From assembly GCA_965223255.1 (NCBI GenBank), contig CBDCWA010000004.1:744001-808000 (forward strand): 64,000 bases of DNA. The letters run 5' to 3'. The first letter of the stretch is position 1; every line of letters starts with the position of its first letter. Origin of the DNA: CBDCWA01 sp965223255. GTDB lineage: Bacteria; Pseudomonadota; Alphaproteobacteria; Rhizobiales; Hyphomicrobiaceae. The notes beneath the pieces are model-generated. The model saw only the letters and a list, made by a program, of their open reading frames with translations. It did not search any database and was not told the DNA's origin. Shown here one piece after another: positions 43,819-52,989 of this stretch. A program made the position numbers and the translations under genes.

Positions 43819-44766
43819 ATGACCGACCACTCCTCCCCCGAGACGCGCCGCGTGGCAGATGCCGATCCAGACAATTGGGTCGACAAATATGCGCCATATA
43901 CCTTGAAACCCTATTTTAAACTGGCCCGCTTCGACCGTCCGATTGGCGCTTGGCTCTTGCTATTTCCTTGCTGGTGGTCACAAGCGCTTGCCGAATTATC
44001 CGTCGGCATTCCCTTCCCCAACATCTGGTCATTGGTGCTGTTTGCGGTTGGCGCTTTCGTCATGCGCGGCGCCGGCTGCGCCTGGAATGATTATTTGGAT
44101 CGTGACATTGACGCAAGAGTTGCCCGCACCCGCAATCGCCCGATCCCGTCTGGTCAGATATCACCATTTCAGGCCGTTTTGTTTGCGATCCTGCTCTCCC
44201 TCATCGGCCTTGTCGTACTTGTACAATTCAATACCTTCACAGTTCTTCTGGCCATTTCATCGCTTATACTGGTCGCCCTTTATCCGCTTGCAAAACGTTT
44301 CATCCAATGGCCGCAGATCATACTTGGCCTGACCTTCAAATGGGGTGCACTCGTTGGCTGGGCCTCGGTTACAGGCGGGCTGGCGGTTGCACCGATAATC
44401 TTTTATTTGGGCTGCGTTCTGTGGACCATCGGCTATGACACGATCTACGCCCATCAGGATAAGGACGATGATCGGACGCTCGGCCTAAATTCGACGGCCC
44501 TCAACTTAACCGGCGATCATCGAATTTGGATCGGCAGCTTTTACGTTGGCGCCGTGGCATTATGGACCCTTGGCGGACTGTTGGCCGGCGCTGGCGTCAC
44601 GCTTATCGTCGCCATGATCATTGCTTCGGCCCAGCTCGCCTGGCAGGTCACAACTCTCAACATGTCGGATCGAACGAGCTGCCTGGTCCGGTTCCGCTCC
44701 AACCGCCTAATCGGGTGGATCATATTTGCCGGCTTGGCGGCGGAAATCATAGTCGCTTCGCTATAA
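43819..44766 (+). CDS. ubiA: 4-hydroxybenzoate polyprenyltransferase
   Basis: A 315-residue integral membrane prenyltransferase with about nine helices. The first Asp-rich motif is NDYLDRDIDARVARTRNRP and the second DTIYAHQDKDDD, both needed for Mg2+-diphosphate binding. It attaches the polyprenyl chain to 4-hydroxybenzoate in ubiquinone synthesis. In alphaproteobacteria ubiA is often near rsmE, as here (divergent). Start ATG 43819. Confidence 0.93.
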   Translation: MTDHSSPETRRVADADPDNWVDKYAPYTLKPYFKLARFDRPIGAWLLLFPCWWSQALAELSVGIPFPNIWSLVLFAVGAFVMRGAGCAWNDYLDRDIDARVARTRNRPIPSGQISPFQAVLFAILLSLIGLVVLVQFNTFTVLLAISSLILVALYPLAKRFIQWPQIILGLTFKWGALVGWASVTGGLAVAPIIFYLGCVLWTIGYDTIYAHQDKDDDRTLGLNSTALNLTGDHRIWIGSFYVGAVALWTLGGLLAGAGVTLIVAMIIASAQLAWQVTTLNMSDRTSCLVRFRSNRLIGWIIFAGLAAEIIVASL

Positions 44767-44771
44767 GCGAA

Positions 44772-44808
44772 AAGCGGCGTGCTGAATGAACTTCAACACA
44801 CCGCCCTT
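44772..44808 (+). terminator. Weak terminator-like hairpin after ubiA
   Basis: An imperfect inverted repeat (AAG-GGCGTG-TGAA paired with TTCA-ACAC-CGCC-CTT, small bulges) begins within 10 bases of the ubiA stop, followed by cttaca. It suits a terminator but is imperfect and has no long T tract. Confidence 0.4.
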
Positions 44809-44997
44809 ACAAACCCTGTATCTTCTGAGCTGATTGGCCGCGTCGGCTTACTTATCAGGTATAATGCAGAAGGCTGAGGATCGCCTTAATGAATAGGGTT
44901 AACACACCATAACTCAAAGGCTGGTTTTGACCCAATCATAATCGCACGGCTGATCAGTGGTCAGAGATCGAATGAATTGCATATGGAGGCAGACAAA

Positions 44998-45252
44998 ATG
45001 TCTAACGAATCGTTACCCCAATCTGAGCAGCAACTGCTCCATTTGGTCTTCGGCGGCGAACTCACAGCACTCGACAAGGTCGAGTTTAGAAATACTGATG
45101 ATCTAGATATCGTCGGCATTTATCCAAACTATGCAGAGGCTTACGACGCCTGGAAAGCTGCCGCCCAGCGCACGGTTGATAACGCCCATACCCGCTATTT
45201 TATTGTTCACCTGCATCGTTTATTAACGCCTGATCACCCGGCCGGCGATTGA
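44998..45252 (+). CDS. DUF4170 protein
   Basis: An 84-residue protein with the DUF4170 pattern LHLVFGGELTALDKVEFRNTDDLDIVGIYPNY followed by AWKAAAQRTVDNAHTRYFIVHLHRLL (each given here in pieces of the family core). The family is restricted to alphaproteobacteria as far as I know and has no known function. Its neighbourhood often includes lipopolysaccharide or ubiquinone genes, and here an MsbA-like exporter follows after 52 bases. ggaggcagaca precedes ATG 44998; the longer frame to 44977 lacks a ribosome site. Confidence 0.82.
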   Translation: MSNESLPQSEQQLLHLVFGGELTALDKVEFRNTDDLDIVGIYPNYAEAYDAWKAAAQRTVDNAHTRYFIVHLHRLLTPDHPAGD

Positions 45253-45304
45253 GCCGGCCTATGATACGACGATACATCGAAGTCCAAAAATACCGGATAC
45301 GCAT

Positions 45305-47101
45305 GTGCAACAAGACGCCAAGAAGAGCAGCGGACCGCCCCCCAAGCTGGAGCTGGACCAACGCACACGTGGTCTGCTGAAGCGCTTCGTAAACGACTGG
45401 GTCTGGCCACGCTGGCGCCAAATCTTGATTGCTTTGGGCTTGACGGCGTTATTGGCCGCAGCCACTGCCAGTTATCCCAAAATCATAAAGGATTCATTCG
45501 ACACGATTCTCGGCGGCCGGGAAGACATGATTACCTACATACTGGCCGCCATCGTTGGCATAACGGCAACGCGCAGCATTTTATTGTACACCCAAACAGT
45601 GGTCACAAATCATATCGTAACTAGGCTCACGACCGACTTGCAAATCGCTGCCTTTCAACATTTGACAGTCAGTGATTATGAGCGATTGGTACGAGAATCG
45701 CCAGGCCAGCTCGTCTCCCGCCTGATCAACGACATAGGTTTCATCCAACAGGCAGCCCACGCTGCGCTAAACACCGCCATCCGCGACACCCTGACCGTCA
45801 TCGCGCTTGTTGCCATGATGTTTTATCTGGATTGGGTGATGTCGCTGGTCGTGCTCGCAGTCTATCCGATTGCCGCATTGCCGATCGCAATAATCAGCGA
45901 GCGCCTTCGCCGCGTCGCCAAGCAGACCCAATTGGGACTTGGCGACATGACATCTCAGCTGACAGAGAAATTATCTGGAGCGCGGCTCATAAAAACCTTC
46001 CGCCTCGAAAGTTATGCGGCGGAGAAAATGAAGACGCATTTTGAAGATGTGTTCAAACTCCGCATGCAGGCCGTACGCAATCGCGCCCGGATCGATCCGA
46101 TTTTGGAGGCTTTGGGTGGCATAGCCGTCGCCGGAGTCATCGCGCTCGCCTACTGGCGCATTTCGAATAGCATTTCTACGGTTGGCGATTTCATGGGCTT
46201 CGTCGCTGCATTGTTGATGGCCGCCCAACCCATCCGCGCACTTGGAAATTTGTCGGCCAGAATCAAGGAGGGCCTGGCCGCTATCGAACGCGTCTACGAA
46301 GTACTCGATGAACAACCGAAGATCAAAGACGCGCCTCATGCCAAGCCCTTGCGCCTAACGGACGGCACCGTCGTATTCGATAAGGTCACTTTCGCCTATC
46401 CCAATTCCACCGAGGCCAATGCCATTCAATCGTTGAGCCTAGAGATCTCGGGCGGCTCAACGGTCGCCCTGGTTGGCCAATCGGGGGCCGGCAAGTCGAC
46501 CATCATAAATCTGATCTTGCGGCTCTTCGATACCCAGAGCGGATCCATCACCATCGATGGCCAAGACATACGTAGCGTAACGCTGGCAAGCCTGCGCGAT
46601 GCGATTGCGATCGTAAGCCAGGATGTGACATTGTTCGACGATACAATCGCCGCCAATATCGCATTGGGCAAACTCAGCGCTGATCAAGACAGCATTGAAC
46701 AAGCCGCCAGAGCTGCCGCGGCTCATGACTTCATTTTGCAGCAGCCCGATGGATATCAAACGATAATCGGCGACCGCGGCATGCGCCTGTCTGGCGGCCA
46801 ACGCCAACGCCTGGCGCTCGCCCGCGCCATTTTGAAAGACGCACCGATCCTGTTGTTGGACGAAGCCACCAGCGCCCTCGACACAGAATCTGAACGCTTG
46901 GTGCAGACCGCACTTGCCGAATTCAGCCGCGATCGCACGTCGATCGTGATCGCACACCGTTTATCCACAGTCCAAAACGCCGATAAGATTTGCGTGATGG
47001 AACAGGGACGAGTCATCGAAACCGGCCAACACGCCGATTTGTTATCGGCCAACGGGGCCTATGCACGCCTTTCTGCAACACAGCTGGGACTCACACCGTA
47101 A
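45305..47101 (+). CDS. ABC exporter, MsbA-like (second copy)
   Basis: A 598-residue fused membrane/ATPase half-transporter that starts with GTG at 45305. Six helices (about 35-310) precede the ATPase: Walker A GQSGAGKST, signature LSGGQRQRLALARAI, Walker B ILLLDEATSALDTE and H-loop IAHRLST. It follows the DUF4170 gene, and in several related genomes that pair precedes DUF374, waaA and lpxK, so this may be the lipid A flippase, with the other copy at 33162 doing something else. This assignment is inference. Confidence 0.9.
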   Translation: MQQDAKKSSGPPPKLELDQRTRGLLKRFVNDWVWPRWRQILIALGLTALLAAATASYPKIIKDSFDTILGGREDMITYILAAIVGITATRSILLYTQTVVTNHIVTRLTTDLQIAAFQHLTVSDYERLVRESPGQLVSRLINDIGFIQQAAHAALNTAIRDTLTVIALVAMMFYLDWVMSLVVLAVYPIAALPIAIISERLRRVAKQTQLGLGDMTSQLTEKLSGARLIKTFRLESYAAEKMKTHFEDVFKLRMQAVRNRARIDPILEALGGIAVAGVIALAYWRISNSISTVGDFMGFVAALLMAAQPIRALGNLSARIKEGLAAIERVYEVLDEQPKIKDAPHAKPLRLTDGTVVFDKVTFAYPNSTEANAIQSLSLEISGGSTVALVGQSGAGKSTIINLILRLFDTQSGSITIDGQDIRSVTLASLRDAIAIVSQDVTLFDDTIAANIALGKLSADQDSIEQAARAAAAHDFILQQPDGYQTIIGDRGMRLSGGQRQRLALARAILKDAPILLLDEATSALDTESERLVQTALAEFSRDRTSIVIAHRLSTVQNADKICVMEQGRVIETGQHADLLSANGAYARLSATQLGLTP

Positions 47102-47332
47102 TCCCTATGACTCGAACCTTTAATTCAACGACCAAGTTCGAATTCCACCACCATGACATCCAGGTTGTGAATTACACTAGCCTTGCCATATCGTCGCCAC
47201 TGCTGAATGAGAGGCTGGCGCCAACATCAAGGACCACGCCACATACCCCGCCCTCCCAGACACATAGGCAACAGTAAGTTGGTCAAGTACGCTGCCCTCC
47301 AACACCGGCGGCCCAGGAACGCATTAGACCTC

Positions 47333-47809
47333 ATGACTAAGATCCCATTCTCACCACAAGTGCCAGGTTTGTTGGTGAACTCACTCCTGATCGTGGTCAT
47401 GCTTGCCGCTCTTACGACCGGCTGCACCTTACCCAACAAGGCTAAATTGCAAGGCTTCGGTAAGGGAGACGCGTGCGTCAATGATACTCAGCCCTGCATC
47501 TCCGAACGCGGAAAGGCGCTAAAAGCGCTAATGGCCGACAAGACCAATGCATGGATCGGCACAAAACCCACACCTGAAAGTTATGCATCCGGCGTCCGCC
47601 TGTTTGCTTTTAGCAAAAAGAAGCGGACTTTGAACTGCGCCCAACTCGGCGTTGGCACGCGCGAAGCTGAAGCGGCACCAACGATCCTGCGTGGACCAAA
47701 AGGCAAGCAATTGACACCAGCACAAGTTTCCCGCGGTCTGATTCTGGCAACCGAGGTCGCGCGCGAACTCAAGCGCGAAAGCCGGCAGCGCTGCCGCGGA
47801 AAATCTTGA
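47333..47809 (+). CDS. Small lipoprotein, unknown
   Basis: A 158-residue protein starting at ATG 47333 with a lipoprotein signal: hydrophobic core then LTTGC, the Cys at about residue 30 being the likely lipidation site. Mature part has three more cysteines (ACVND, PCISE, NCAQLG) plus one near the end (QRCRGKS) and a tail rich in Arg/Lys. I know no family. The frame is open further upstream to 47207 but that part is Arg/Pro-rich and not supported. Stands alone between an ABC gene and the DedA fusion gene. Confidence 0.7.
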   Translation: MTKIPFSPQVPGLLVNSLLIVVMLAALTTGCTLPNKAKLQGFGKGDACVNDTQPCISERGKALKALMADKTNAWIGTKPTPESYASGVRLFAFSKKKRTLNCAQLGVGTREAEAAPTILRGPKGKQLTPAQVSRGLILATEVARELKRESRQRCRGKS

Positions 47810-47974
47810 TCACCACTGAGCCAGTCTCACTACACCTCATGCACGAATAAAACACGCATTGGCGACACCTCCTGCCACATATCGAAATTATATCGCCCCA
47901 ACACCTTGACGCAGCAGGTCGCCGCCCCCACACACATGCTGCGATAAAACAAGACAGCCGGAAGGTTTGCATGC

Positions 47975-49306
47975 ATGAATCTTGAAGACATGGGCACGGC
48001 GATTATCCAGTTCGTCCAGAACCATAGGGAATGGGCTGTTCCCATTGTGTTCGTGCTGGCCTTCGGCGAGAGCCTGGCCTTCGTCGCCTTGCTGGTGCCG
48101 GCAACATTCATTTTGTTCGGCATTGCAGGCTTATTGCACAACGACGGCTACAGCGTCGTACCGATTATTATCGCGGGCTGGCTGGGCAGTGCGCTGGGTT
48201 ACGCAGCCTCTTATTGGATCGGATTGATCTTCAAGGATTCCATCCATCGCGTTTGGCCATTCACCAGACGTCCCGATCTGCTCCCGGGTGGGCGCGAATT
48301 TGTGGCGAAATATGGCATGGCGGGTGTCTTCTTCGGCCACTTCTTTGGCCCGCTGCGCGCAGCGGTGCCGACCGTCGCCGGAATGTTTGCCATGAGCCAC
48401 CTGAAATTTCAGGTGGCAAACCTCTCCTCATCGCTGATTTGGGCAATCGGAGTTCTTTCGCCGGCGATATTCGGCATGGGCAACATGCTCAAGCTGTTGA
48501 TAATATTGAGCGTTGTAGCCGGAATCCTCTGGATAATCGGCCACTTTTTTCAGCGTAAACTCATGTATTTTCCCGACCGCGCACGCATTCCGCCACGCGA
48601 CCTTGAACTCACGTCCGTCGAAGAAGTCACGCTCAAGACCGACGATGGCAACTCGTTGATTTGTTGGTACGGTAAAGCACCAAACCCTGACAAGCCAACC
48701 GTGCTCTATTTTCACGGCAATGCCGGTAATCTTGCTGCACGCAGCGGTCGCGTCGAAGCCTATATGGCAGAAGGCTACGGCATATTCATGGTTTCGTATC
48801 GCGGTTACAATGGCTCAAGCGGCTCACCGAGCGAGCCAAACAATATCGCGGACGCTCAATGCGCCCTTAGCTACCTCATGTCGATTGGCATTCCGTTAGA
48901 CAAGATCATCATTTATGGCGAATCCCTCGGCACGGCCATCGCCGTGCAATTGGCCGCGAAATACCGCTCGCACGCCGTGATTTTGGATTCCCCCTTTACA
49001 TCGATGACCGACGTCGCCCTCCTCCACTATCCCTATTTGCCAATCCGCACGATGTTGCGCGACCGCTATGAGACCATGCGCCATATCGCGAAGATCAGTG
49101 CGCCAAAACTGGTGCTGCACGGGGAAAAGGATACCGTTGTGCCGGTTACGATGGGCAAGGCCGTATATAAGGCGGCCTCAGACCCCAAGAAGTTGTTGAC
49201 CTTCGCTGAGGCCGGCCACATCGACCACTGGATGCACGGCTCGTATGAACTTATATTCGAGTGGCTGGCGGCATTACCTCAGGCAACGCCGGCCAAAGAA
49301 CCATAA
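47975..49306 (+). CDS. DedA-family / alpha-beta hydrolase fusion
   Basis: A 443-residue protein in two parts. Residues 1-195 are a DedA (SNARE-associated) membrane domain with about six hydrophobic segments, FGESLAFVALLVPATF and the core KYGMAGVFFGHFFGPLRAAVP. Residues 205-440 are an alpha/beta hydrolase of the ABHD13/17-like class: oxyanion HGNAGNL, nucleophile in YGESLGTA (Ser about 317), Asp in LHGEKDTVVP (about 386) and His in AEAGHIDHW (about 415-418). The hydrolase part follows a last helix, so its side of the membrane depends on that helix. DedA proteins are linked to phospholipid scrambling; a lipase or thioesterase partner is plausible. Alone, ATG 47975. Confidence 0.85.
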   Translation: MNLEDMGTAIIQFVQNHREWAVPIVFVLAFGESLAFVALLVPATFILFGIAGLLHNDGYSVVPIIIAGWLGSALGYAASYWIGLIFKDSIHRVWPFTRRPDLLPGGREFVAKYGMAGVFFGHFFGPLRAAVPTVAGMFAMSHLKFQVANLSSSLIWAIGVLSPAIFGMGNMLKLLIILSVVAGILWIIGHFFQRKLMYFPDRARIPPRDLELTSVEEVTLKTDDGNSLICWYGKAPNPDKPTVLYFHGNAGNLAARSGRVEAYMAEGYGIFMVSYRGYNGSSGSPSEPNNIADAQCALSYLMSIGIPLDKIIIYGESLGTAIAVQLAAKYRSHAVILDSPFTSMTDVALLHYPYLPIRTMLRDRYETMRHIAKISAPKLVLHGEKDTVVPVTMGKAVYKAASDPKKLLTFAEAGHIDHWMHGSYELIFEWLAALPQATPAKEP

Positions 49307-49374
49307 CAGCCTCGGAATGCCCACCTAAGGCTACCAAACCTGAATCTGGTATCAGTTTTTCGATCAGTACCGCT

Positions 49375-49596
49375 CTAACGGCCCTTGGTCGGTGCCAAGC
49401 CTTCGCGCTGCGCTCTTTTACGCGCCAGCTTGCGCGCCCGGCGCACGGCTTCCGCCTTCTCACGCGCCTTCTTTTCAGACGGCTTCTCGTAATAATTCCG
49501 GAGCTTCATCTCCCGGAAAATACCCTCGCGCTGCATCTTTTTTTTGAGCGCTCTTAGAGCTTGATCGACATTGTTGTCGCGAACCAGAACCTGCAC
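49375..49596 (-). CDS. rpsU: 30S ribosomal protein S21
   Basis: A 73-residue basic protein starting MQVLVRDNNVDQALRALKKKMQREG, with the S21 signature FREMKLRNYYEKPSEKKAREK and an Arg/Lys-rich tail. It is at the usual length for alphaproteobacteria. It is divergent from trcR with 284 bases between the starts. Confidence 0.95.
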   Translation of the reverse strand: MQVLVRDNNVDQALRALKKKMQREGIFREMKLRNYYEKPSEKKAREKAEAVRRARKLARKRAQREGLAPTKGR

Positions 49597-49880
49597 GCGG
49601 TGTTATCCTAACTTTTCGGTTGTCTAGACTGGACGACCAACGGTCATGGCAGATGAGCCGCATCACCACGAGCAGTTGGGCCTCTAATTTGCCGCAGTGT
49701 TTACCAGACCCAACCGTCAAAGTCCATCTCTGAGCCAAAATCCTGGGCTCACCGCCCCCTTCACAAGACGATGATCAGGAGTTGCACAACATCCTCACCT
49801 CCGATAAGAACAGACGACTCCCTCAACAAACGAATTTTTGGGACTTCGGCTCGGCCCGGAACGTCCGGAGGACAAATTAT

Positions 49881-50642
49881 ATGAGCGATCGCAAGCCCTT
49901 AATGCCTAAAGCAACGGCCGCCTGGCTGGTCGACAACACATCGTTAACATTTGCTCAGATAGCTGATTTCTGCCAGATGCATTTGCTGGAAGTGAAAGGT
50001 ATTGCGGACGGCGATGTGGCGTCCGGCATCAAGGGAATGGATCCGATCACCTCGGGCCAGCTCTCGCGCGATGAGATCAAGCGCGGCGAAGAAGATCCGG
50101 AATACAAACTTAAGTTATTGGAATCGAAGATAGAAATTCCACAGGTCAAGACCAAGAAAGGGCCGCGCTACACGCCGGTATCCCGGCGCCAGGATCGCCC
50201 CAACGCCATTCTTTGGCTACTGCGCAATCACGCCGAACTTCGCGACAGCCAGATCATGCGCCTGGTCGGAACGACAAAGCCAACAATCACTCAGATCAGG
50301 GAGCGTACCCACTGGAATTCTGCCAATCTGCAGCCCCAGGATCCCGTCACACTGGGCCTGTGTTCGCAGACGGACCTGGATGTTGAGGTGAAGAAAGCCG
50401 CCAAACGCCTCGAGAAAGAGCAGCCGGCGATGCCCAAATCTCAGGTTGAGGTCCCACCTGCCGGCACACTGATGCCGGCCACCGAGTCGGTGGATACTGC
50501 ACCGGAAGCGCCTGTCGACGAGCAGCCAGCTGAAGCCAAGGATGACGCTGCTGATGACGCGCGCGTGTTGGAGCAGCTGAAAAATCTGTCAGCTGGTGAG
50601 GCCAGCGAGGATAAGCCCGAGCCTGCCGACAACAACGGTTGA
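49881..50642 (+). CDS. trcR: TrcR-like cell-cycle regulator (DUF1013)
   Basis: A 253-residue protein of the DUF1013 family, which in Caulobacter and Sinorhizobium includes TrcR, a regulator linked to CtrA control and cell-cycle progression. The DNA-contacting part has AAWLVDNTSLTFAQIADFCQMHLLEVKGIADG and NAILWLLRNHAELRDSQIMRLVGTTKPTITQIRERTHW (given as the family core). The last 75 residues are a Pro/Glu/Ala-rich tail. ggagg precedes ATG 49881; the longer frame to 49782 is unsupported. It is the only gene here tied to alphaproteobacterial cell-cycle control. Confidence 0.88.
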   Translation: MSDRKPLMPKATAAWLVDNTSLTFAQIADFCQMHLLEVKGIADGDVASGIKGMDPITSGQLSRDEIKRGEEDPEYKLKLLESKIEIPQVKTKKGPRYTPVSRRQDRPNAILWLLRNHAELRDSQIMRLVGTTKPTITQIRERTHWNSANLQPQDPVTLGLCSQTDLDVEVKKAAKRLEKEQPAMPKSQVEVPPAGTLMPATESVDTAPEAPVDEQPAEAKDDAADDARVLEQLKNLSAGEASEDKPEPADNNG

Positions 50643-50718
50643 GACACCCACCCACCTCAACGCCAATGGGTCAACCGCAGGGCAGCGAATTGGGCCTGCC
50701 GCCGTCGCCCCATTAGTG

Positions 50719-51603
50719 TCAACGGCCTCGCAGAGGGCGCCCTTCGCGATCAATATAGTCCTGCCAGAGGTATTTGGCTTCAAAACCAAGAACTGTCTTG
50801 GCGCGACTGCTATCAAGACCGCTCCAGTGGCCCCGCCTCCGGCCCTTGATGCGCGTGCCGGGCAGGTACGTCTCTACCAGATCACTTGTGGCTTCGAGAT
50901 AGCGGCTGGTCTTGGCGCCGATATTCAGAATGTGATGACCAACGAGATCGGCGGTTACCGCCAAGCGGCAGGCGATGGCCGCATCACGAACGTCCACATA
51001 ACTCCAAAACGTTCCAATTTTGGCACCGGGATCCGCCCACCGCTTGGGCAGCGAGGCAAAGTCGGGCTCAAAATTAATCCCCGTCATGCGCAGGCTGACG
51101 ACAGACATGTCGGAAATGGAGACGAAAGAACTGGCTGCCTGTTCTGCAACAATCTTGGACAACGCATAAGGGTCGCGCGGGCTGCAGGGATGATCCTCGT
51201 CAAGCGGCAAATATTCCGGCAGCCACATCTTGGGTGCATAGAGGAAACCATAAGCCGCAATACTCGACGCCATAACAACACGGTGCACCCCAAGATCGCT
51301 CGCCACCTTCAAAACATTGTAGCTTGCCGTGGCATTGTTTTGGAAAACTTCGGTGTCAGGCGCAATGCCCGGTGCCTGATACGCAGCCAGATGCACGATG
51401 GCATCAGCGCCCTTGAATGCCGTATAGGCCGCATCGGCACATGTAAGATCTGCCGGCCATGTCGGACAAACTTCAGCAGTGGGAGCGTTACGATCGAGGT
51501 TGCGCACCACAAATCCCGCACCAATCAATTCGCGAATGGTATGCTGGCCGAGATTTCCGCTCCCACCCGTCACAACCACTAATTTGCGTTCGCCCATCGT
51601 CAT
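50719..51603 (-). CDS. NAD(P)-dependent epimerase/dehydratase-like SDR
   Basis: A 294-residue extended SDR with the nucleotide motif VVTGGSGNLGQHT at the N end and the active-site YxxxK in PYALSKIVAEQ (about residue 150). The family includes sugar epimerases and also dehydrogenases of catabolic paths. It begins at ATG 51603 or 51597 and follows the Rieske oxygenase gene at 171 bases, with an inverted repeat in between. A role in the same catabolic cluster is likely. Confidence 0.85.
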   Translation of the reverse strand: MTMGERKLVVVTGGSGNLGQHTIRELIGAGFVVRNLDRNAPTAEVCPTWPADLTCADAAYTAFKGADAIVHLAAYQAPGIAPDTEVFQNNATASYNVLKVASDLGVHRVVMASSIAAYGFLYAPKMWLPEYLPLDEDHPCSPRDPYALSKIVAEQAASSFVSISDMSVVSLRMTGINFEPDFASLPKRWADPGAKIGTFWSYVDVRDAAIACRLAVTADLVGHHILNIGAKTSRYLEATSDLVETYLPGTRIKGRRRGHWSGLDSSRAKTVLGFEAKYLWQDYIDREGRPLRGR

Positions 51604-51625
51604 GAGGCAGCGCCAGTCTCCTGAG

Positions 51626-51671
51626 CCAGAAGTTCGTTACAATATGCAGCACCTCCCGGACGAACTTCTGG
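51626..51671. repeat. 12-bp inverted repeat between Rieske and SDR genes
   Basis: Perfect arms 51626-51637 and 51660-51671 with a 22-base loop, beginning 23 bases upstream of the SDR start. No T run follows on either strand, so it does not look like an intrinsic terminator. It may be an operator or a leader stem-loop. Confidence 0.5.
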
Positions 51672-51774
51672 TCCGAAAAAGATACGAACAAGCTTATGTT
51701 TCCGGTGAGCTTTCCGATCAGACATTCGTTTCAAGAGCAGCCGCACATCGCAAACGAACGTCTGCTCCACCTCT

Positions 51775-52983
51775 CTAGAGTTTCGCGTTAGCCCTGACAC
51801 CAACGAAAGAATCGAATGCAACCACACCCTCATCGTTTTCTTCGAGAATGAGCCCTTTAGGCTCTGCGCCATTTGCAACCGCCTGCAGTCCTTCACGCAC
51901 CAGACGGCGGATCATAATGATGCCGCGATCGGATGACCCGAGCTGCTCATGGCGCTCACCAAGCAGCTTCTGCGTCCCCTGCGTGACGATGTCTTCTTTT
52001 CTAATATTGCCCCTAAACGACATTAACGGGCGTTTGTCATAGGGCCTCATTTCTTCTTTGGGCTCTTCGCGTTTTCGCATTTCGGCGAGCTTTGCAAAGA
52101 TGTCCTGGTCCGGGCCGGTGTAATGATCAACCGTGAACAGCATAAAGCTGTGATCGTCATTCGGCGTTAGAAACATGCAATGCTCGAAGCGCGATCCTGA
52201 TTTTACAACTTCTTCAGGATCGATCTTGGCATGCACGAACTCGGTATCACCGATTTGTAGAATGCTTGGCAATGCCAGGCTCATTTCATCGACAAAGACG
52301 ATGTCAGGCTTTGGGCCAGGCTTGCTCATAACGATCTTCATCCCGTAGGGCATCTCGACCGGTTCAAAGTCCGGTGGATCATCGCTATTGAAAAATCCAT
52401 TTCCCCAAGTTCCGGCACCATAGGCACTTGCGGCATGCAGGATCCAGACATGCACTGGATCGGCGCTATTCTCGTAGAAATTGAACCAGTTGTATGAGAA
52501 ATGCCGCGTCGGCTCGATTTGATGCAGACCACCGCGCTCAATCAATGGCGAAAAACGTGGTAACGGCGGCGGCGTCTCAGGATTGGGTCCCATGTAGGCG
52601 AAAATCAAACCGCCAAGCTCTTTCACCGGGTAAGCCTTCTGGCGCACACGATCGCAAAACGGTTTGCCCTGGCGCTCCGAAGGTTGATCGAGACATCTTC
52701 CGCTGACATCGTATAGCCAGCCATGATAAGGGCAGCGGATACCCGCTGCTTCGATGTCGCCGTATTCGAGAGACGCGCCGCGATGGGCGCAGTCTTGGCC
52801 GATCAGACCGATGCGACCTTCAAGATCGCGAAACAACACAAGGTCCTCTCCGAGCACCCGAACCGCCTGTGGAATGTCGTAGAGTTCACCCACCGTGCCG
52901 ACCACCAACCAGAACCTGCGAAACCACGCGCCACAAGGCGTGCCCGGCCCTACGTGCGCAATGTCCTTGTTGGAAATCTCCAT
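51775..52983 (-). CDS. Rieske non-heme iron oxygenase, alpha subunit
   Basis: A 402-residue aromatic ring-hydroxylating oxygenase. The Rieske cluster motifs are CAHRGASL (about 66) and CPYHGWLY (about 84). The mononuclear iron ligands lie in NFYENSADPVHVWILH (Asp-x-x-His-x4-His). The closest subgroup seems to be phthalate- or vanillate-type (VanA-like) oxygenases without an extra beta subunit. Substrate unknown. No reductase gene is adjacent. Start ATG 52983 (GTG 52986 also possible); the DHDPS-like gene ends 6 bases before it, so they are co-transcribed. Confidence 0.9.
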   Translation of the reverse strand: MEISNKDIAHVGPGTPCGAWFRRFWLVVGTVGELYDIPQAVRVLGEDLVLFRDLEGRIGLIGQDCAHRGASLEYGDIEAAGIRCPYHGWLYDVSGRCLDQPSERQGKPFCDRVRQKAYPVKELGGLIFAYMGPNPETPPPLPRFSPLIERGGLHQIEPTRHFSYNWFNFYENSADPVHVWILHAASAYGAGTWGNGFFNSDDPPDFEPVEMPYGMKIVMSKPGPKPDIVFVDEMSLALPSILQIGDTEFVHAKIDPEEVVKSGSRFEHCMFLTPNDDHSFMLFTVDHYTGPDQDIFAKLAEMRKREEPKEEMRPYDKRPLMSFRGNIRKEDIVTQGTQKLLGERHEQLGSSDRGIIMIRRLVREGLQAVANGAEPKGLILEENDEGVVAFDSFVGVRANAKL

Positions 52984-52989
52984 CACCGC

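Noticed and set aside
47110..47170. tRNA-like T-loop sequence gttcgaattcc
   Set aside because: No matching acceptor stem or anticodon arm at the right distance; a chance match.
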